DNA of 64,000 nucleotides from Phytophthora quininea (GCA_011947345.1 JAAVTG010000057.1:248001-312000), one strand, 5' to 3'; numbered from the stretch's first letter, positions 1 to 12,708 are shown. The notes: generated by a model from the sequence alone, not told the origin. Numbers and translations are program-made.

Positions 1-42
1 CGCTTCTTCCACTTGATCCGACATGGAAAACTGAGTCACGAG

Positions 43-520
43 CTATTTAGCAATGATCTCGATTTTGAAGTCGTTCTCGGCAGCACCTGTAGAGCCGGCT
101 TTTCCAACGTAAACTTGGCCACGAAATATTTCTTCACGTTGCAGTCGTACATGGCGCGGGACGAGTGCATCGCTCCTTCGGCGAAACAGTGCGGGGTCAG
201 TCGAACTGCCGTCGCTTGTCGAGAATGTTTTAAGTCCAAGTTGTTGAATCCAATCGATCGCTTCATCAGGTCGAAAGTGGAGCGAGTGGTGAACAGCATT
301 CAGTTCGGGGAGCATCGTCAACTTCCTTCCAGTCGAGCGGTTGAAATCTTTAAAGCCGCCTTCAAACTCACCGTCTTCATGCCATTGTTAACCCTGGCAG
401 CCATCTCATTACGGCTTACAATAAACTGCTTCATGCTCTCCATCTCGCGATCCTTCGCTACGAGCTTCTTCCTGAGCAATTCAAGTTGAATTTCGTGTTT
501 GTCGTGACGTGCAGGATCCA
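43..520 (-). pseudogene. Coiled-coil hypothetical gene fragment
   Basis: A minus-strand reading frame opens with a Met near 520 and a short charged, Leu-rich coil (residues 9-35, KKLVAKDREMESMKQF). It stops near 318, but an overlapping frame continues to 43 without an obvious start. Upstream (about 540-700) another frame encodes a further coil-like stretch. The pieces read as one degenerate or frameshifted coiled-coil gene cut into fragments. I do not recognise the family; a link to the large oomycete START-like families is only a guess. No complete coding sequence can be assembled, and the gene may extend left of the window. Confidence 0.3.
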
Positions 521-939
521 TCTTGAATCGAAGGGAGTGCTTGTTGCTTTTGGGCTGCGTGTTTTGGTAATGGTATCGTGATTTTCACAACCGCTTCATT
601 GGCAATAGAATCCACAGCGCCTTCCTTCGCATCGAGTTGAGCTCTAAGCGAATTAATCTCGTCTTGAGCTTTCGGATTTCTAACGAGACCAAAACGGCAT
701 GGCGAACTCTTGCGATAGAATTATTCTGTCGACTTCTTGTTCGCCCTACATGTTTGAAAGTGAGTCCATTTCGCAGAGCTGGTCAAATGAAAACCGTTAG
801 ATCTTGCTTTTCACTCAACATCCTAACGGTACGTGCACTCTCATATTTCCTCCTTCGCTAGAGATTTTCTTAAAAGAAAATCGAACGGTGCCGTAGTATC
901 AACGCGTTAATCACTCCAACGTTCCTTATGTTTGCCATA

Positions 940-3674
940 TCAAGCGGCTTCGTTCTCACCGCTGATTCCCACCTCATTATACTGCGCGATACGTTCTTGA
1001 ATGAGCTCCTCTTGAGCAAACTCCTGCAGTTTTTCCACTGCTTCCGACAAAGGAAGACGCTTGAGCGGATCAAATGCGCATAGCGACAGAACCAATTCCC
1101 ATTGCGCGTCAATTTTGAACGCTTTCGGTCTGGGTAAGAAGTGTCCCTTTCCCAAGTGGAACCTTATCACTGTGTCGGGCAGCTTTCCCCAAGGCACTAG
1201 ACCAGTAACCGCCTCGACAATGCACATGCCAAACGAGTACAGGTCCGATTGGAAGTTGGGTTTGGAGGGGTTTTCCTTCCGGATGAGCTCAGGAGCTTTC
1301 CAGCGGATAGCGCCCAGGGTCTCGCCTACTTCTCGTTCCTCCACCGAGTTAAAACTCAGCCCGAAGTCCGTCAGCATCGCCACGCCCTCCTTGCTCACCA
1401 GAACTTGATTGCACTTGAGGTCGCTGTGGACGATGCCACGCTGATGCAGGAAATGCAGACCCAGCGCCACTTGGTGCAGTTTGCGCCAGACCGGCGGCTT
1501 CCTTCCTGTTTTTGACGGTACAAGTAATCCATCAAGTTGCCGTTCGTCGCTTCCTCACAGACGAAAGAGTACGGCGTTCCATCGTCACATGCACCAAAGA
1601 ATGGCAAGATGTTTGGGTGGCGAGCTTGTTGCCAAATCCTAGCTTCTCGATGGAAAGCCTTGCTTTCCTTGTCCGTCTTAACGTTGACGCACTTGACTAC
1701 CACTCGAGAACTGAGCCACCATCCTCGATACACTTTGCCAAAGGAACCGAAGCTGAATGGATCCTTGTCTTTCAAGATTTCTCGCTTCGGGATAAACCAG
1801 GTCGGTTTGTCATGAGCGACAGCAGCAGGAACTTTACTCGGTGTTCGGACGGGGCCGGGTGCTTTGATGCCATGGGTTTTGACGGGATGGGCACGCTCGA
1901 ACGCGACGATGTTGTAGTGCACTTGCATCCAATTGTTCATTTTCGCGATTTGCGCAGCTGATTGCCCAAGCTTGTCCGTCAGACCCGGATCGGCTTCCTC
2001 TTCTAGCAGCAGTCGAACCAGCTCCTTATCTCCGCGATACGCTGCCTTCATTAACGCTGTCTGACCCTTTTCATCCGTTGCGTTGATATTTGCGCCATGT
2101 TCAAGCAACAGCTCGACAACGGGATGGTGGCATTCCTCAGCTGCAAGCACAAGCGCCGTTCTGCCGCTACTTTCCGAAAAATCGACATCAATCTTCCTTT
2201 CGAGAAGTAGTTTCGCAACGTCTAGGTGGCCAAACTGCGCTGATGCATGCAATGGCGTGAACTTGTTCTCATTGGGCAAACTTGGATCCGCTCCATGCTC
2301 CAGAAGAAAGCGGACGGTGTCTAACTTCGACGCATACACGGCCTGCAGTAATACTGTATCGCCGTCGTTGTCTTGGTGGTTGATGTCTGCCCCGTAGTTG
2401 ATGAAGAGTTGAACAATGTCGAGATAACCACGGTTCGCTGCAAATGTCATTGCCGTGGACCCGTTTCCAACTTTATCGTGGACATCAGCTCCGTGATCAA
2501 GCAACACACGCACGACATCCAGGTGGCCATACGCCGCTGCTAGCGACAATGCAGTTTCCCCACAAGTCGAATAAACAGAGCGACGGGAAATATCGCTACC
2601 TTTTTCTAGGAGTAGCTTGACCGTAACTGGGTAGCCTTGTCGAGCTGCCCACATGAGAGGCGTTAGTCCATCGCTGTACGCAAGGTGGACATCAGCACCA
2701 TACTCAATCAACAGCGCAACGGATTCGTAGTATCCGTACGTCGCTGCTTCAAGCAAAGCGGTATCTCCATCAGTAGCTTGACGATCAACTTGGACATTTT
2801 GCTCCAGCAACAGCCTTGTAACTTCCGTAACACCTTCCCACGACGTCGCGTGGATAAGAGGTGTGCATCCGTCATTATCAATTGCCTCTGCATCTGCACC
2901 TCTCTCAATAAGCAGGCGAACAACCTCAGCATACCCAGACTTTGCCGCGCAGATCAACGGGGTATACCCATTCTCCTCCTTCAGTTCGATATTAGCACCG
3001 CCATCGATCAAGACACGACACACATCCGCAAAACCCCATTCAGCTGCCCGAGTTAATGCCGTATCCCCGTGCTTCGCTTGGGCATTCACCGCCGCGCCGT
3101 TTGCGAGCAAACTCTTGACGATATCGACGCATCCGTAAAATGCTCCTCGAATAAGCGGAGTGTCTCCATTCGCACCCGTCTGCTCAATATCAGCTCCACT
3201 CTCCAGCAACATGCGAACAATCTCCAAGTGTCCTTGTTGAGCAGCCAGCACAAGAGCTGTGTCTTCGTCAGCTCCTGGTAGGTCGACACTCGCTCCATTG
3301 TTAACCAGCACTTGAGCCGTCTCGAGATGCCCCTTCTCCGCCGCCAAGGTCAACGCAGTCTCTCCATTCATTGCCTTGGCATTTAGTGCCGCCCCATTGT
3401 CAGCCAAAAGCTGCACAACGTTGCAATAACCTCCTTCAGCAGCAGAAATAACAGCCGTAAACCCTTTCAGACCTGGTTGCTGCACGTCGACTCCAGCATT
3501 GAGCAGTGCCTGCACATGGTCCAGTTTACCGGACGCCGCTGCTTTGGCCAGCTCGGTCTCGACGAACTCCTCTGTGGCAGCAGGTTCGATGTCCTCCAGA
3601 GTGATGCTGTTGAGTGCGGCGTCGACATTCTCCAGAGATGATGTAGACGACTCCAACTTATCGTTGACTGCCAT
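940..3674 (-). CDS. Ankyrin-repeat TKL-type protein kinase, one frameshift
   Basis: A predicted protein of about 910 aa. Residues about 40-610 hold 16-17 ankyrin repeats (pattern GxTALxxAAxxGHLxxVxxLLxxGADxx). Residues about 630-880 hold a protein kinase domain: Gly-rich loop FGSFGKV, lysine in RVVVKC, catalytic loop HSDLKCNQ, DFG in LTDFGLSF, and an APE-like KAPELI. The catalytic loop has HSD where most kinases have HRD, which is common in this kind of TKL kinase. The start at 3674 was chosen because the preceding in-frame stretch is not protein-like. The frame shifts near 1509-1513, within the run of five A of the coding strand; one more A joins the N-lobe to the catalytic loop in a sensible sequence. 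Likely a signalling kinase recruited through its repeats. Divergent from the gene at 4130. Confidence 0.85.
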
Positions 3675-4129
3675 GATTAAGGAAACCTGAGCTTGGTCGG
3701 AAGTCTTGCAAATGACGATATGAGCCGGGAAAGGTGCAAGGTCGGGGGTACACATGAGGCACGGCATGCACGGATGTCCAGCAGCCGGGAAGAGGTCCCT
3801 TGTGGTCACTAATCAAGATTCCAAAGGGTTTCACGATGTACATCAGCATGTTTACTCGCTGATCTGTTCCGCTAGCTTGGTGACGCGAGGTACTAGCCCG
3901 CTAGCCGACGTCCCGCCTACATGTAGAATAACATTTTTCGAGTATTTGTACCTGTACTGACATTTTTATATAAGCTTTTTTAAATACTGTAAAAAAACAG
4001 TTTTACAAAGCAGTCTTACTTTGTTGACGTAAAGACTCTCAAGCGAGCACAACCATCGTAGTTCAAAAGCTGTCTCCTTCTATCACAGTGCTGTCGCTGC
4101 TTCACGTCGTGACGGGGTCACAGAGCGAC
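3675..4129. other. Divergent intergenic region
   Basis: About 450 bp between two divergently read genes. It is AT-rich around 3930-4010 with T and A runs, suitable for a shared promoter, but I see no oomycete initiator that can be named with confidence. Confidence 0.4.
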
Positions 4130-4630
4130 ATGGATCTCCTTCTCGGACTGTGTGACGAGCATGCCGACGGGAGCAAGCGACCTCGAGGACGTCCTCCAAG
4201 TGCTCTCAGCACGAACTTCTACCGCTTACGCGAGAAATGCAACAAAATAGAATGTTGGACCGTGTGCAAGAACTGCTACGCGGTCCACGTGAACGACAAC
4301 GAGAACGCTCCGTTTCCTGCCTGCATTCACGGACGAAAGGATGCTCGGGAGAAACACATGTCTGAGTGTTCATACTACACTCGTGTAACTGGATGCGCGT
4401 TCCATGGAGAGGACGAGGAGTCCAACGCAGGAGATTACGGATGTACCAACAAGGCGCAACGAGCGTTGCCGCCTGGATTCACAACCGCTGAATTGCGAAT
4501 GTTTCGCGAGCCTACCAAAGTTTCCACAGTTCTCTCTACCGATGTGAACTACCCAACCGCCACGAGATTGTTGTTTCGCCCGCGTGGCGAACTCGCGTTG
4601 AACCTGATTCTTAGGCATCCTACCCATTGA
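4130..4630 (+). CDS. Small BED-like zinc-finger protein with AT-hook
   Basis: A 166-residue frame from an ATG at 4130. Residues about 17-22 form an AT-hook-like KRPRGRPP motif. A CxxC (CKNC, about residue 48) followed by HxxxC (KHMSEC, about residue 80) resembles a BED-type zinc finger, as found at the N-terminus of hAT transposase-derived proteins. No catalytic transposase domain follows, so this is either a domesticated DNA-binding fragment or the first exon of a decayed element. The frame in front of 4130 is open but has no ATG. Confidence 0.5.
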   Translation: MDLLLGLCDEHADGSKRPRGRPPSALSTNFYRLREKCNKIECWTVCKNCYAVHVNDNENAPFPACIHGRKDAREKHMSECSYYTRVTGCAFHGEDEESNAGDYGCTNKAQRALPPGFTTAELRMFREPTKVSTVLSTDVNYPTATRLLFRPRGELALNLILRHPTH

Positions 4631-7600
4631 CGAGAATTCCAGTATTCTCCGCAATATACAATCTCCCCGTGTCTTCAATTTTCGTAACCTTCACCATCCC
4701 CAACACAGCACCCCGTCTGTAAATAGATCCCGATACCCCTCTCGAACTTTACGGCAGCTACAACAGGTCATTCTTGAAGCCTTGACCGATGAAGTAATTC
4801 CCAGCTATGCAAATTACCTTTCGATAGCGTTTCCACATCGAGAATATGCACCATTAAAGTAGTTCTTGCTGCGACATTCACAACGTGTTGAATGCGTTGA
4901 GCTATGGAAGACGTCGCCAAACGTCGTGTACGGAAACTCGTCGAAATCTTCCCTTGTAGTGCATTTTAATCAATTGGTAGGATTCCCTCACTGTCTCCCA
5001 TGCTAGAATTATATATAAAACAGATGTATTAGCATATTTCTATTGCCTGGGTTTCTCGTTTCTCTCATGTAGTTGATACTCGACCATCCGTTAAACGCAT
5101 CCCATATTTGTTATAGCGAGGACGATAAACTATCATTGTTCGATTCAGTAGTGCATTGGCCCGCGTAGTCAAAGCGTAGCGCCAACTCGATGGTTACCTC
5201 GAGAGTATCGGGGTGGTGACTTCGAACGTGGTTCGAGCCTATCTGAACGAAGAAGAGCAACTCCAGGTCGGTGGCTGGTTATTGCGGGCCGCTCGGGGTC
5301 GCGCAGCGAGCGTTGCGTGCAGCGCTCGCAGCAAACCGCTGCTGCATAACCGCTTGAAAGTCAGTTCGGTAATGGAGGAAAGTTTTGAGGACTCCTCCAA
5401 TAGTTTGAGACGTGACGAGTTTTGCCATCACTGTTGGAGCTCGGTGGTATTTTTGGACAAAGCGAAGCTTGGGCTTTTCAAGGGATACAATGTAACTTAT
5501 ATTATAAACAATGAAACAATGTACAGGCCCTTACACATTGGACACTTCGTAGTATTTCTATGCGACACTTCTCGCATGATAGTACGACACATCAAGCAAC
5601 AAGTTCGCTCAATAAATATCGAGTTGTTTTGATAGGCAACCGTTTATAGCTTCGTTGTCAGAGTGACTTTCACGAGCTGCACGGAATTAGAGGAACCTTC
5701 CTTAAAGTGAAATGAAAACATACCAAAACATATAAAATATGCAGTACTAAAAGACGAGACAGAACTTTAGTTTTGGGTGTTTGATACTACTACTTTCCCC
5801 TGGCACTAATCCCGGCGTTTGATACTTTTCCAATTTAGGTACAATGTGACTCTTCTTCTTAGAAATAGGGATCCACCGCGATAGGAAATTAATTCAGATC
5901 ACACTTAACGGCTTCTAATGACAGCTGCTGTTGCGCCGAAAAACCGATGAAGCTTCACCTAATATCAGCTCCTACACAAAAGCAACCATAAAGATCGTGT
6001 CCCTCTGATTCTGAAAATCTCTATGCTAAATCTCTACGGTGCGAGTCCTGAAATTTCAAAGACTCGCTATTTGTTTTGGTACTTGCGAGTCATTCGAACA
6101 TGTTATGGCTGATATGTTATCCCTTTGATAAGGATATGCTCTCTCGACACTTGGTGTGTTTGTCCTAAGCAACGCGATGTTTATCAGGTCAATGTGATGC
6201 GTATTATGTCATTTTAAAATGCGAGCCCTATCGCATCGAATCACCACTGTTTTTTTTTAGTTGCTTTGTAAAGTACAGCATATGCCTTATGGCAGGAACT
6301 TCAACCAACGTCCGTCTTTGGTGTCAGCTATCACGGTTTAAAATCCCACGAGTAGGATCCATACACTCACAACAACTTTGGACATACATTAAGTCAATTT
6401 GATAACGCAACTGTACCACTGTTATCGCGAATCCTGTCTAAACATCGAGCCGAAGAATACCCGTTCTTAATGTCATGCCTACAAGTCACAGCAACGCTTG
6501 CGTTCCTATCACCATAACCACGTACAAAACTCCCGAAGGTCTATGCGGTGGATCGACTCAGCTACTGGTCGGGAATGGAATGATTGGATAGGCCTGAGAG
6601 AACACGAAATACATGCTTTGGTAGACATAATTCGATTTGCTAAGCTAGTTTGGTAAGTGTAAACCACAAGAAAGGGAGCTATAGAAAGGGGTGAATTGCT
6701 TTAGAGTGACGAAAAACCATTAGTACCCGCGGTCGCGTACTTGGCAAGTACGTCACTGCTGGAAGTGCCAAGATCTGCGGTATCAGCAAGGCGCGCCGTG
6801 CAAATGTCGATACGATACTAAGAACTCACGACAAACTAACTCACAGATCAGCTTCGGAAGATAGCACGCACAGTCCCCTCGACGAAGTTACACGTAGAGT
6901 CCTGGAAAGCAGTCGGAACGAATACACTACTTGGTTGGCTAGTACTTTAGTGCTCAGCAATGGTCACCGACCTCCTACTCCCGGCCAGTGGAAGAGCTAG
7001 CGCAACTACATCGAAGAGCACAAGCACTGAAGCAGCTGACAGAACTCGGTGACGAACAGGAAAAGAGTGACGGGCAGCTAACTGTGCGTATCAAACAGAG
7101 AGACTGCCGGGTAAACGGTGTTCGCTATGTCGCTACCAACCACGACATACGTGGTTTCTTCTATCGCGGCTGGCATGATCGATATGTGGTATGGGATACC
7201 AATCGGACTCCCAGAACGATTGCCGTTTCGGCTTGCATAGCCCTAAAACGGACTAGCAAATGTGTTAACCGTAGCTACAACATATGTCAAGTTCTCTAAT
7301 CAAAACAAAAGTATTTTAACGATGCCTCCTGACGATGACATCCCCGAGTAAATTAGCAAGTATAAAAGCAGAGCCAAGACTAAGCCCCGGTCCACCTCCA
7401 TTTGCAACTATACATGTCATGTTGCCTACTGGGTGAGTAACTCCATAGCAACCCTATTTTTGGTTTTGTAGCTAGCTGCTGCTCACACTACAACTTACAG
7501 CATAAGCTAGCAACCAGCATTTCCCCCTGTCGATCTGGTTTCCTTGCACGTAGCTGTGTTTACTTCTTTGTTCCTTTATTCATGGTACAAAACAGGATAT

Positions 7601-7768
7601 TATGCTACGTAACATTAATTCAGACAGACGGCGCCAACCACAGCAGCTTGATTGGGCTCGAAGACGCTTTAACCAGTTATATTATGTAATTTTTATATAA
7701 AGTCAATTTATATAATATGTATGTGATTTCAATTTGTTTTACTTTTCTGTACTCTTGTAAAATCTAAA
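4631..7768. other. Gene-poor AT-rich region
   Basis: About 3.1 kb without a convincing gene. Two short open frames exist on the plus strand, 5213-5632 and 6988-7299. The second, beginning MEELAQLHRRAQ, has a plausible amphipathic start and a WDTNRT tail that might be transposon-derived, but I cannot assign either. The rest is AT-rich with no long terminal repeats, RNA genes or conserved exons that I could see. Confidence 0.4.
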
Positions 7769-8904
7769 ATGCTGTCGGACGGGCTGCTGCTGGCGATCTC
7801 TCTGTCCGGGCTGGCAGCGACGGTGCTGCTGCTGCTCTTCTTCGCAGGCTTCTTCAGCGGCTCCAAGGTGCGACGTGTGTGCCTTATCGAGCACCTCTTC
7901 TCTCAACTAACGTCAATTTATATCCGTTTAGAAAGTGGAAGATGAACGAGCTGATCACGCCGAAGTGGTTCGCGCGGGAGACAGACGTGGACTGGCGGCG
8001 CTAAGAAAACGGAAGGAGAAGAAGAAGAGAAATGCAGCTCAGGAGGAGCCTGCTGAGCTCGCTCCAGCGGAAAATGAGCCCCAGGAGGCTGCAGACGGCC
8101 AAGAACTCGAAGAACCGTAGGAAAACTCATTTTGACGTGTTGAAATCACGTTTTTACTCATTTAAATGTTGTTTACATGTGCAGGCGAGCTATGACCAAG
8201 AAAGAACTGCAAAAGAGCTGAAACGACGAGAGAGGGAGGAGCTACGTCGCGTAAGAACATATTTTCTTATTTGTACTTACTTTATATTAACGTTTTTATT
8301 ATTATTTTTCTGTAGTTTGACCAGCAGCAGAGAGAGAGAGACAACGTCTTGCCGATGAAAAAGAGATTGCTTATCAAAGAAACGTGAGGAGGAGCAGAAG
8401 CGAGAACAGGAGCTTGAAGAGCAGGAGCGTAAACTAAAGGAGGACAAAGAACGCAAGGAAAAAGAAGAGTTCGACCAGTGGAAGGACATGTTTTCCATTG
8501 AAGAACAAGGCGCCAAGGCCGACGAAGACAGCGAAGAGAGTCAGATGCTGCTGCAGCAATTCGTGGACTTTATCATCTCCCAGAAAGTAGTGCTGCTCGA
8601 GGATCTCGCTGCAGAGTTCAACTTGACGACAAAGGACGCGATCGATCGAGTCGACGCACTGCAAAAAGCGAACCGAATCACAGGCATTGTGGATGATCGC
8701 GGCAAGTTCATCTACATTACCGAGGAGGAGATGGACAAAGTAGCTAAGTTCATTCAGAAGCGTGGCCGACTGGGCTTTGCCGAGCTGTCAAAGGAGTGCA
8801 ACAAGCTCATTAAACTGGATGGAGAGGCCGACAAAAATGCAGCCAGCTCGTTGGACTGGCTCAACAGCGAAGAACAGCCTGAACAAGCCGACCTGTCCAC
8901 TTAA
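7769..8904 (+). CDS. DDRGK1: DDRGK domain-containing protein (UFBP1-like)
   Basis: Residues about 5-30 form an N-terminal hydrophobic ER anchor (exon 7769-7867). They are followed by a highly charged coiled region (7932-8116, 8190-8250, 8316-8480) and a C-terminal winged-helix domain. That domain carries the family signature VDDRGKFIYITEEEMD and KFIQKRGRLGFAEL. In animals and plants this protein recruits the UFM1 ligase UFL1 to the ER membrane. Exon joins are in phase with acceptors at 8189 and 8315. Inside the charged coil the frame breaks twice: at the (GA)n tract 8331-8341 and at the A run 8381-8382. Both breaks can be explained by short repeat-length errors. The C-terminal frame 8386-8904 is clean. 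The family call is secure; the middle of the protein is uncertain. Confidence 0.88.
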
Positions 8905-9004
8905 AAGCTCTTGTATGAGGCAAGTTGGACGAAGTCGAAGTAGTGTTGCATTGTGATTAGCGATGGATGGTATGCATTGTGCAGTGTACGTGCTGGAAGA
9001 CGTG

Positions 9005-10813
9005 CTACGCATCGAAGTACCATTGTGCAGTTTTCCGGCGATAGTTTGTCGTCGGCTGATGCGTTGAAAATTGCTTGACGCGCTCTTTGTGCTGCTTTTC
9101 AGTGTGTTGCATCCGCTTGAGCTCAAGGAAGTCGGCCTGTTTCTTCTGCTCGTCTGCGATTCGGCGTTCTTCTTGTTGCCGCAGCAAGTCGAACTGCGTT
9201 TTCTTAAGCTCTTCACGCCGCTCTTCCTGTTCACGCAGCTCTTTTGAAGTGCTTCCTCGGCGTCTCGCTTTAGCTGGTGCACATACGCCGTGTCTTCTTC
9301 TTTTTCCTGAATTTTTCTATCACGCTTGGCCTCGATCTGGTTTGTACGAGAAATGAGTACCTGGCGAAGCAGCTCCTGCCGCGCAGCTTCCTCGGCGTTG
9401 TGCTGCGTATCGTGCTTGGCCCAAACGGCATCCTCCATGTCTTTGCGGATTTTATCCAAGTACGATAAATCTTCCGCCTCTGTCTCCATTTGCTGTCGCA
9501 GCATCCGCTGGTACTCGAGCTGGTCTTGTTTAAACTTATCTTGTAGCTCGCGTTCGCGGCGTTGGGCTTCTGCTTCGTGAGCAAGCGCCTGCTCAAGCAA
9601 CCGTTGGTCGTACAGACGTTCGCGTTCTGACAAGATGCGGTTTGCCTCAACTCGTTCTTGGTTGAATGCTTTGACGTCGAGAGCTCGCTGTACGGCATTT
9701 AGCATCCAATGTTAATCAACTACGCTACACCAGCTCAATACCACAGAATTACTAGGCTTACCTGGATTTCCTTCTCTCGGTTGCGCCTCTCCAGGTCGTC
9801 CTCCACCTGCTTCAAACGCTGCCACTCGCCTAACAACTCATCATCCTCTCTGTGCTTGCGCTCGCTTGTCTCGGCTCTCCGCTTCTGCACCAAGTCAACC
9901 TGCAGGTCCAAGATCTGCTTCATCTCTTCGTTGCGCTTGATGGCAGTCTCGACATCTCTGCGGTCGCGCTCTTCCTTCTTGAGTCGATCTTCTACCCACA
10001 GCTGCGCCATCTTCTCTTCATAGTCGCGCTATTGTAGACGAAAGCACACACATTAGCACACAGGAACACAAGTAACTCGACTGTTTAACGCACGTCTTGC
10101 TCAGCTCGCCGTCCTCTCTCGTCCAACTGCCGGTCCCGTTCATTTAACACGATCTGCTGCACTTTGTTCGAGTCTTCCACACGAACATCATCGCACGACT
10201 CGCTGATAGCTGCAGTTAGTATATGTCCTTCCCATTCACAATATATTCAACCTCTTACCGATATTGCTGCATCCTCTTCTCTTCAACAATCGCCATGCGC
10301 TCCCTCTCGTCGCTGCTTGAGCTCCAGCGCTCGTTCAATCATCCTAGAACAGCAACCGTAAGTTCATATAACCCATCACCAACCTTATAATGTCCTTCGA
10401 CCGCTTACTTTTGCTTCCTGTCCTCTGGCGTCTCCACATTGGCCAGACACGCGTCTCTCCACTCCTCCATCTCTCTGTTGTACAGGTCGGCCAGTCTGTC
10501 CATAAAAATCAATGACGTTAGTTCCTGTCTTCTTTAATGTTATTTAAACTATTTTATTGAACCTCAGACGTCGCGAATGCAGCTGCGACTCGTGCTGGTT
10601 CTTGAGCTGTGCGGCCGTCCGTTGCACTTGTTTGGCCTGCCCTTTGTCGTGCAGCGAGTCCTCCCATTCCGCGCGAGCATTGGCGCTCGACAAGCCTCTC
10701 ACGGCCGACGTGTAGCTGGCCAGGTGGTCTTCACGCTGTCGTCGCTTGAGGATCAGCGATTCGCCAACACCTCGCTGGCCGGAGACCCCATGTCTGCTGA
10801 AGGGCGTCGCCAT
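9005..10813 (-). CDS. CFAP53: Cilia and flagella associated protein 53-like (CCDC11)
   Basis: An almost wholly coiled-coil protein rich in Arg, Glu and Gln. Segments such as QLWVEDRLKKEERDRRDVE and EAARQELLRQVLISRTNQI follow the TPH-type pattern of CFAP53/CCDC11, a microtubule inner protein of motile axonemes. This fits an organism with flagellate zoospores. Exons read on the minus strand: 10813-10563, 10495-10409, 10343-10259, 10202-10094, 10028-9762 and 9687-9005. The start at 10813 (MATPFSRHG) is preferred to an upstream in-frame Met at 10921, which lies close to the divergent gene. Two frame breaks occur: near 10300 (one base too many in GAGGGAG) and at 9242-9245, where an A run looks one base short. 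The corrected C-terminus ends KTAQWYFDA. Confidence 0.78.
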
Positions 10814-10970
10814 CGAGGAGGCGTTAAAATGTGCATCAGGAATAGCTTCAACATCGTTTTTAGTTGATTTCGTAATCTTTTCCTTTATGTTGGGTTTTGT
10901 ATAGCATGTCGCATACGACACCTATTGCGATTTTTGACCGTCATTTTGCAATTGACGAGGAAGAGCGCAA
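10814..10970. promoter_or_regulatory. Compact divergent promoter, flagellar gene / WLM protease
   Basis: About 160 bp separate the chosen starts of the CFAP53-like gene (minus) and the Ubl-WLM-PUB gene (plus). It contains a T-rich stretch at 10855-10890. Shared regulation is an inference from position only. Confidence 0.35.
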
Positions 10971-12708
10971 ATGACGTCGATCCACGTGCAGTTCAAGGGC
11001 GAGACCAGCTCTCTGGAGCTCGCTACGGACGCCACACTCGCCACACTACAGCAGCATATTGAGACGCAGCTGGGCGTGCAACTAGACGCCCAAAGATTGT
11101 TCCAGAAGAGGCGCCGTGTGGACACAAGCGACGGCAACAAGTTGGTCAGTCAACTGTGCGATGTTTCGCAGCCGCTGATGCTCATGGCAGGAGCGTCCAA
11201 GCAGAAGATTGACGACATGAAGACGACGCAGCAGTCCGTGCAAAAGAGATGCAGATTCGGTGCGTTACGGAAGAGATAGTAGCATAATTCAGGTATTTGT
11301 TGAACTAACATGCTATATTTTATTGCTGTAGAGAGAATCGACACGTGGTGGACATTATCAAGAAGAACCAGGCATTTGAAGCTAGAGAGGCAGTGTCGAC
11401 GCAGTTCAGATTCCATGGCATCGAGCCGTTGAAGCAGTTTAAGGACTCAGACAAAGCCCAGGAGATTCTGGAGAGATTGGCCAATGATCGAGGCATTTTG
11501 GCTGTCATGGCCAAGCACAAGTGGACTGTTGGGGTGCTGGCCGAGATGCCACCTGACGGGAAAGTTGGCGTGGACCCGGTCTGTGTGCTCGGGTTGAATC
11601 AGAACAAGGGGCAGAAGATCTTACTACGATTGCGGACGGACGACTTGCTCGGGTTCCGCAAGTTTTGAGGTGCGTTCGCGCAGTAGGGGAGTTTGTTGAC
11701 TTCTGCTGAGTTATTTTGTGGTCTTGCTTTCTGGTGTACAGTATCAAGAAGGTTCTGTTCCACGAACTGTCACACAATGTAAGTTTGCTTCTACGTAGCT
11801 GTTCCAGTGTCGAATTATTTAATGGTTTAATATTGTGTGGCTTCTGCTGCAGGTCCACTCGGAGCACGACAACAAGTTCTATCAGCTGATGCGGCAAGTT
11901 GAGAAGGAGTGTAATGAACTGGATTGGACGAGCTCACACGGAGCGTCAGTAGGAGGTGCTCGAGCAGCACACTACGATAACATGGAGGCGAGCAGGTCGA
12001 CAGGCCACCGCTTGGGCGGTGGATCTGCTGGTACAAGCCGATTGTTAGACGCTGTCCCAGTCCCGCAGATCGAACATGTTGAGATGAAGGCTGAACCGGT
12101 ATCTACTGAAAAGACGCATTCATCTAATGCTTCTGACGAGGATGTGGCTCGAGCAACAAAGCTGATTCTGGCTCCAAGGATGTCGACATGGAAGATGCGG
12201 ATGCAGAGAATGAATTATCTGCGCCGTCAATAGAAAAGGATCCAGTACCGGCAGCCGTCCGTGCTGAAGTTGATCAGCACGTGACGACTGTGGATGAAGA
12301 AGTGGCAACGCTTGCCATGAGTGAGTACTTTGGGCGGAAGAGTTAGGACAATATGTACCTTCATACTTACGTGGAATTTTATTAGGTGACCGCGAGAGAC
12401 GCATCCATGACGCTGTACGCCACCTTCAAAGCCACTACGCCGCAGACGCTATCGCCAAGGCAGTGTCTCTACTTCACAAGATCATATCCAACATCATCAC
12501 GCACCCTGCAGACGCCAAATTCCGCTCTATCCGGAAGTCGAATCGTCTGTTCGAGGGGCAAGTTGCCAGGTTTCCCGAGTGTCTCGAGTTCTTGTTGGCA
12601 CTGGGTTTCGAAGATCAATCGGACAAATTCGTATTGGTTCGCGAGGACCCTGCACTGCTGTGGATCGGACGTTCAACCTTGGAAATCCTGCTACCCGTTG
12701 CAGCTTAG
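10971..12708 (+). CDS. Ubl-WLM-PUB zinc metalloprotease (Wss1-like)
   Basis: Three domains are visible. Residues 1-75 look ubiquitin-like (begins MTSIHVQFKGE). A WLM/Wss1-type protease core follows: VGVLAEMPPDG, RTDDLLGFR, then the zinc motif HELSHN, VHSEHDNKF and WT. A C-terminal PUB domain (about 90 residues, RLFEGQVARFPECLEFLLALGF) is typical of p97/CDC48 partners. The layout matches plant Ubl-WLM-PUB proteins. Yeast Wss1 and SPRTN cleave DNA-protein crosslinks with CDC48, so a similar role is likely. Exons: 10971-11259, 11334-11661, 11742-11778, 11853-12320, 12386-12708. The linker in exon 4 shifts frame at 12158-12160 (AAA, apparently one A short); the zinc site and PUB are intact on either side. 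Confidence 0.85.

Noticed and set aside
5180..5250. Possible tRNA gene from a GGTTCGAGCC box
   Set aside because: The flanking bases do not form the T or acceptor stems and no A box is at the right distance.
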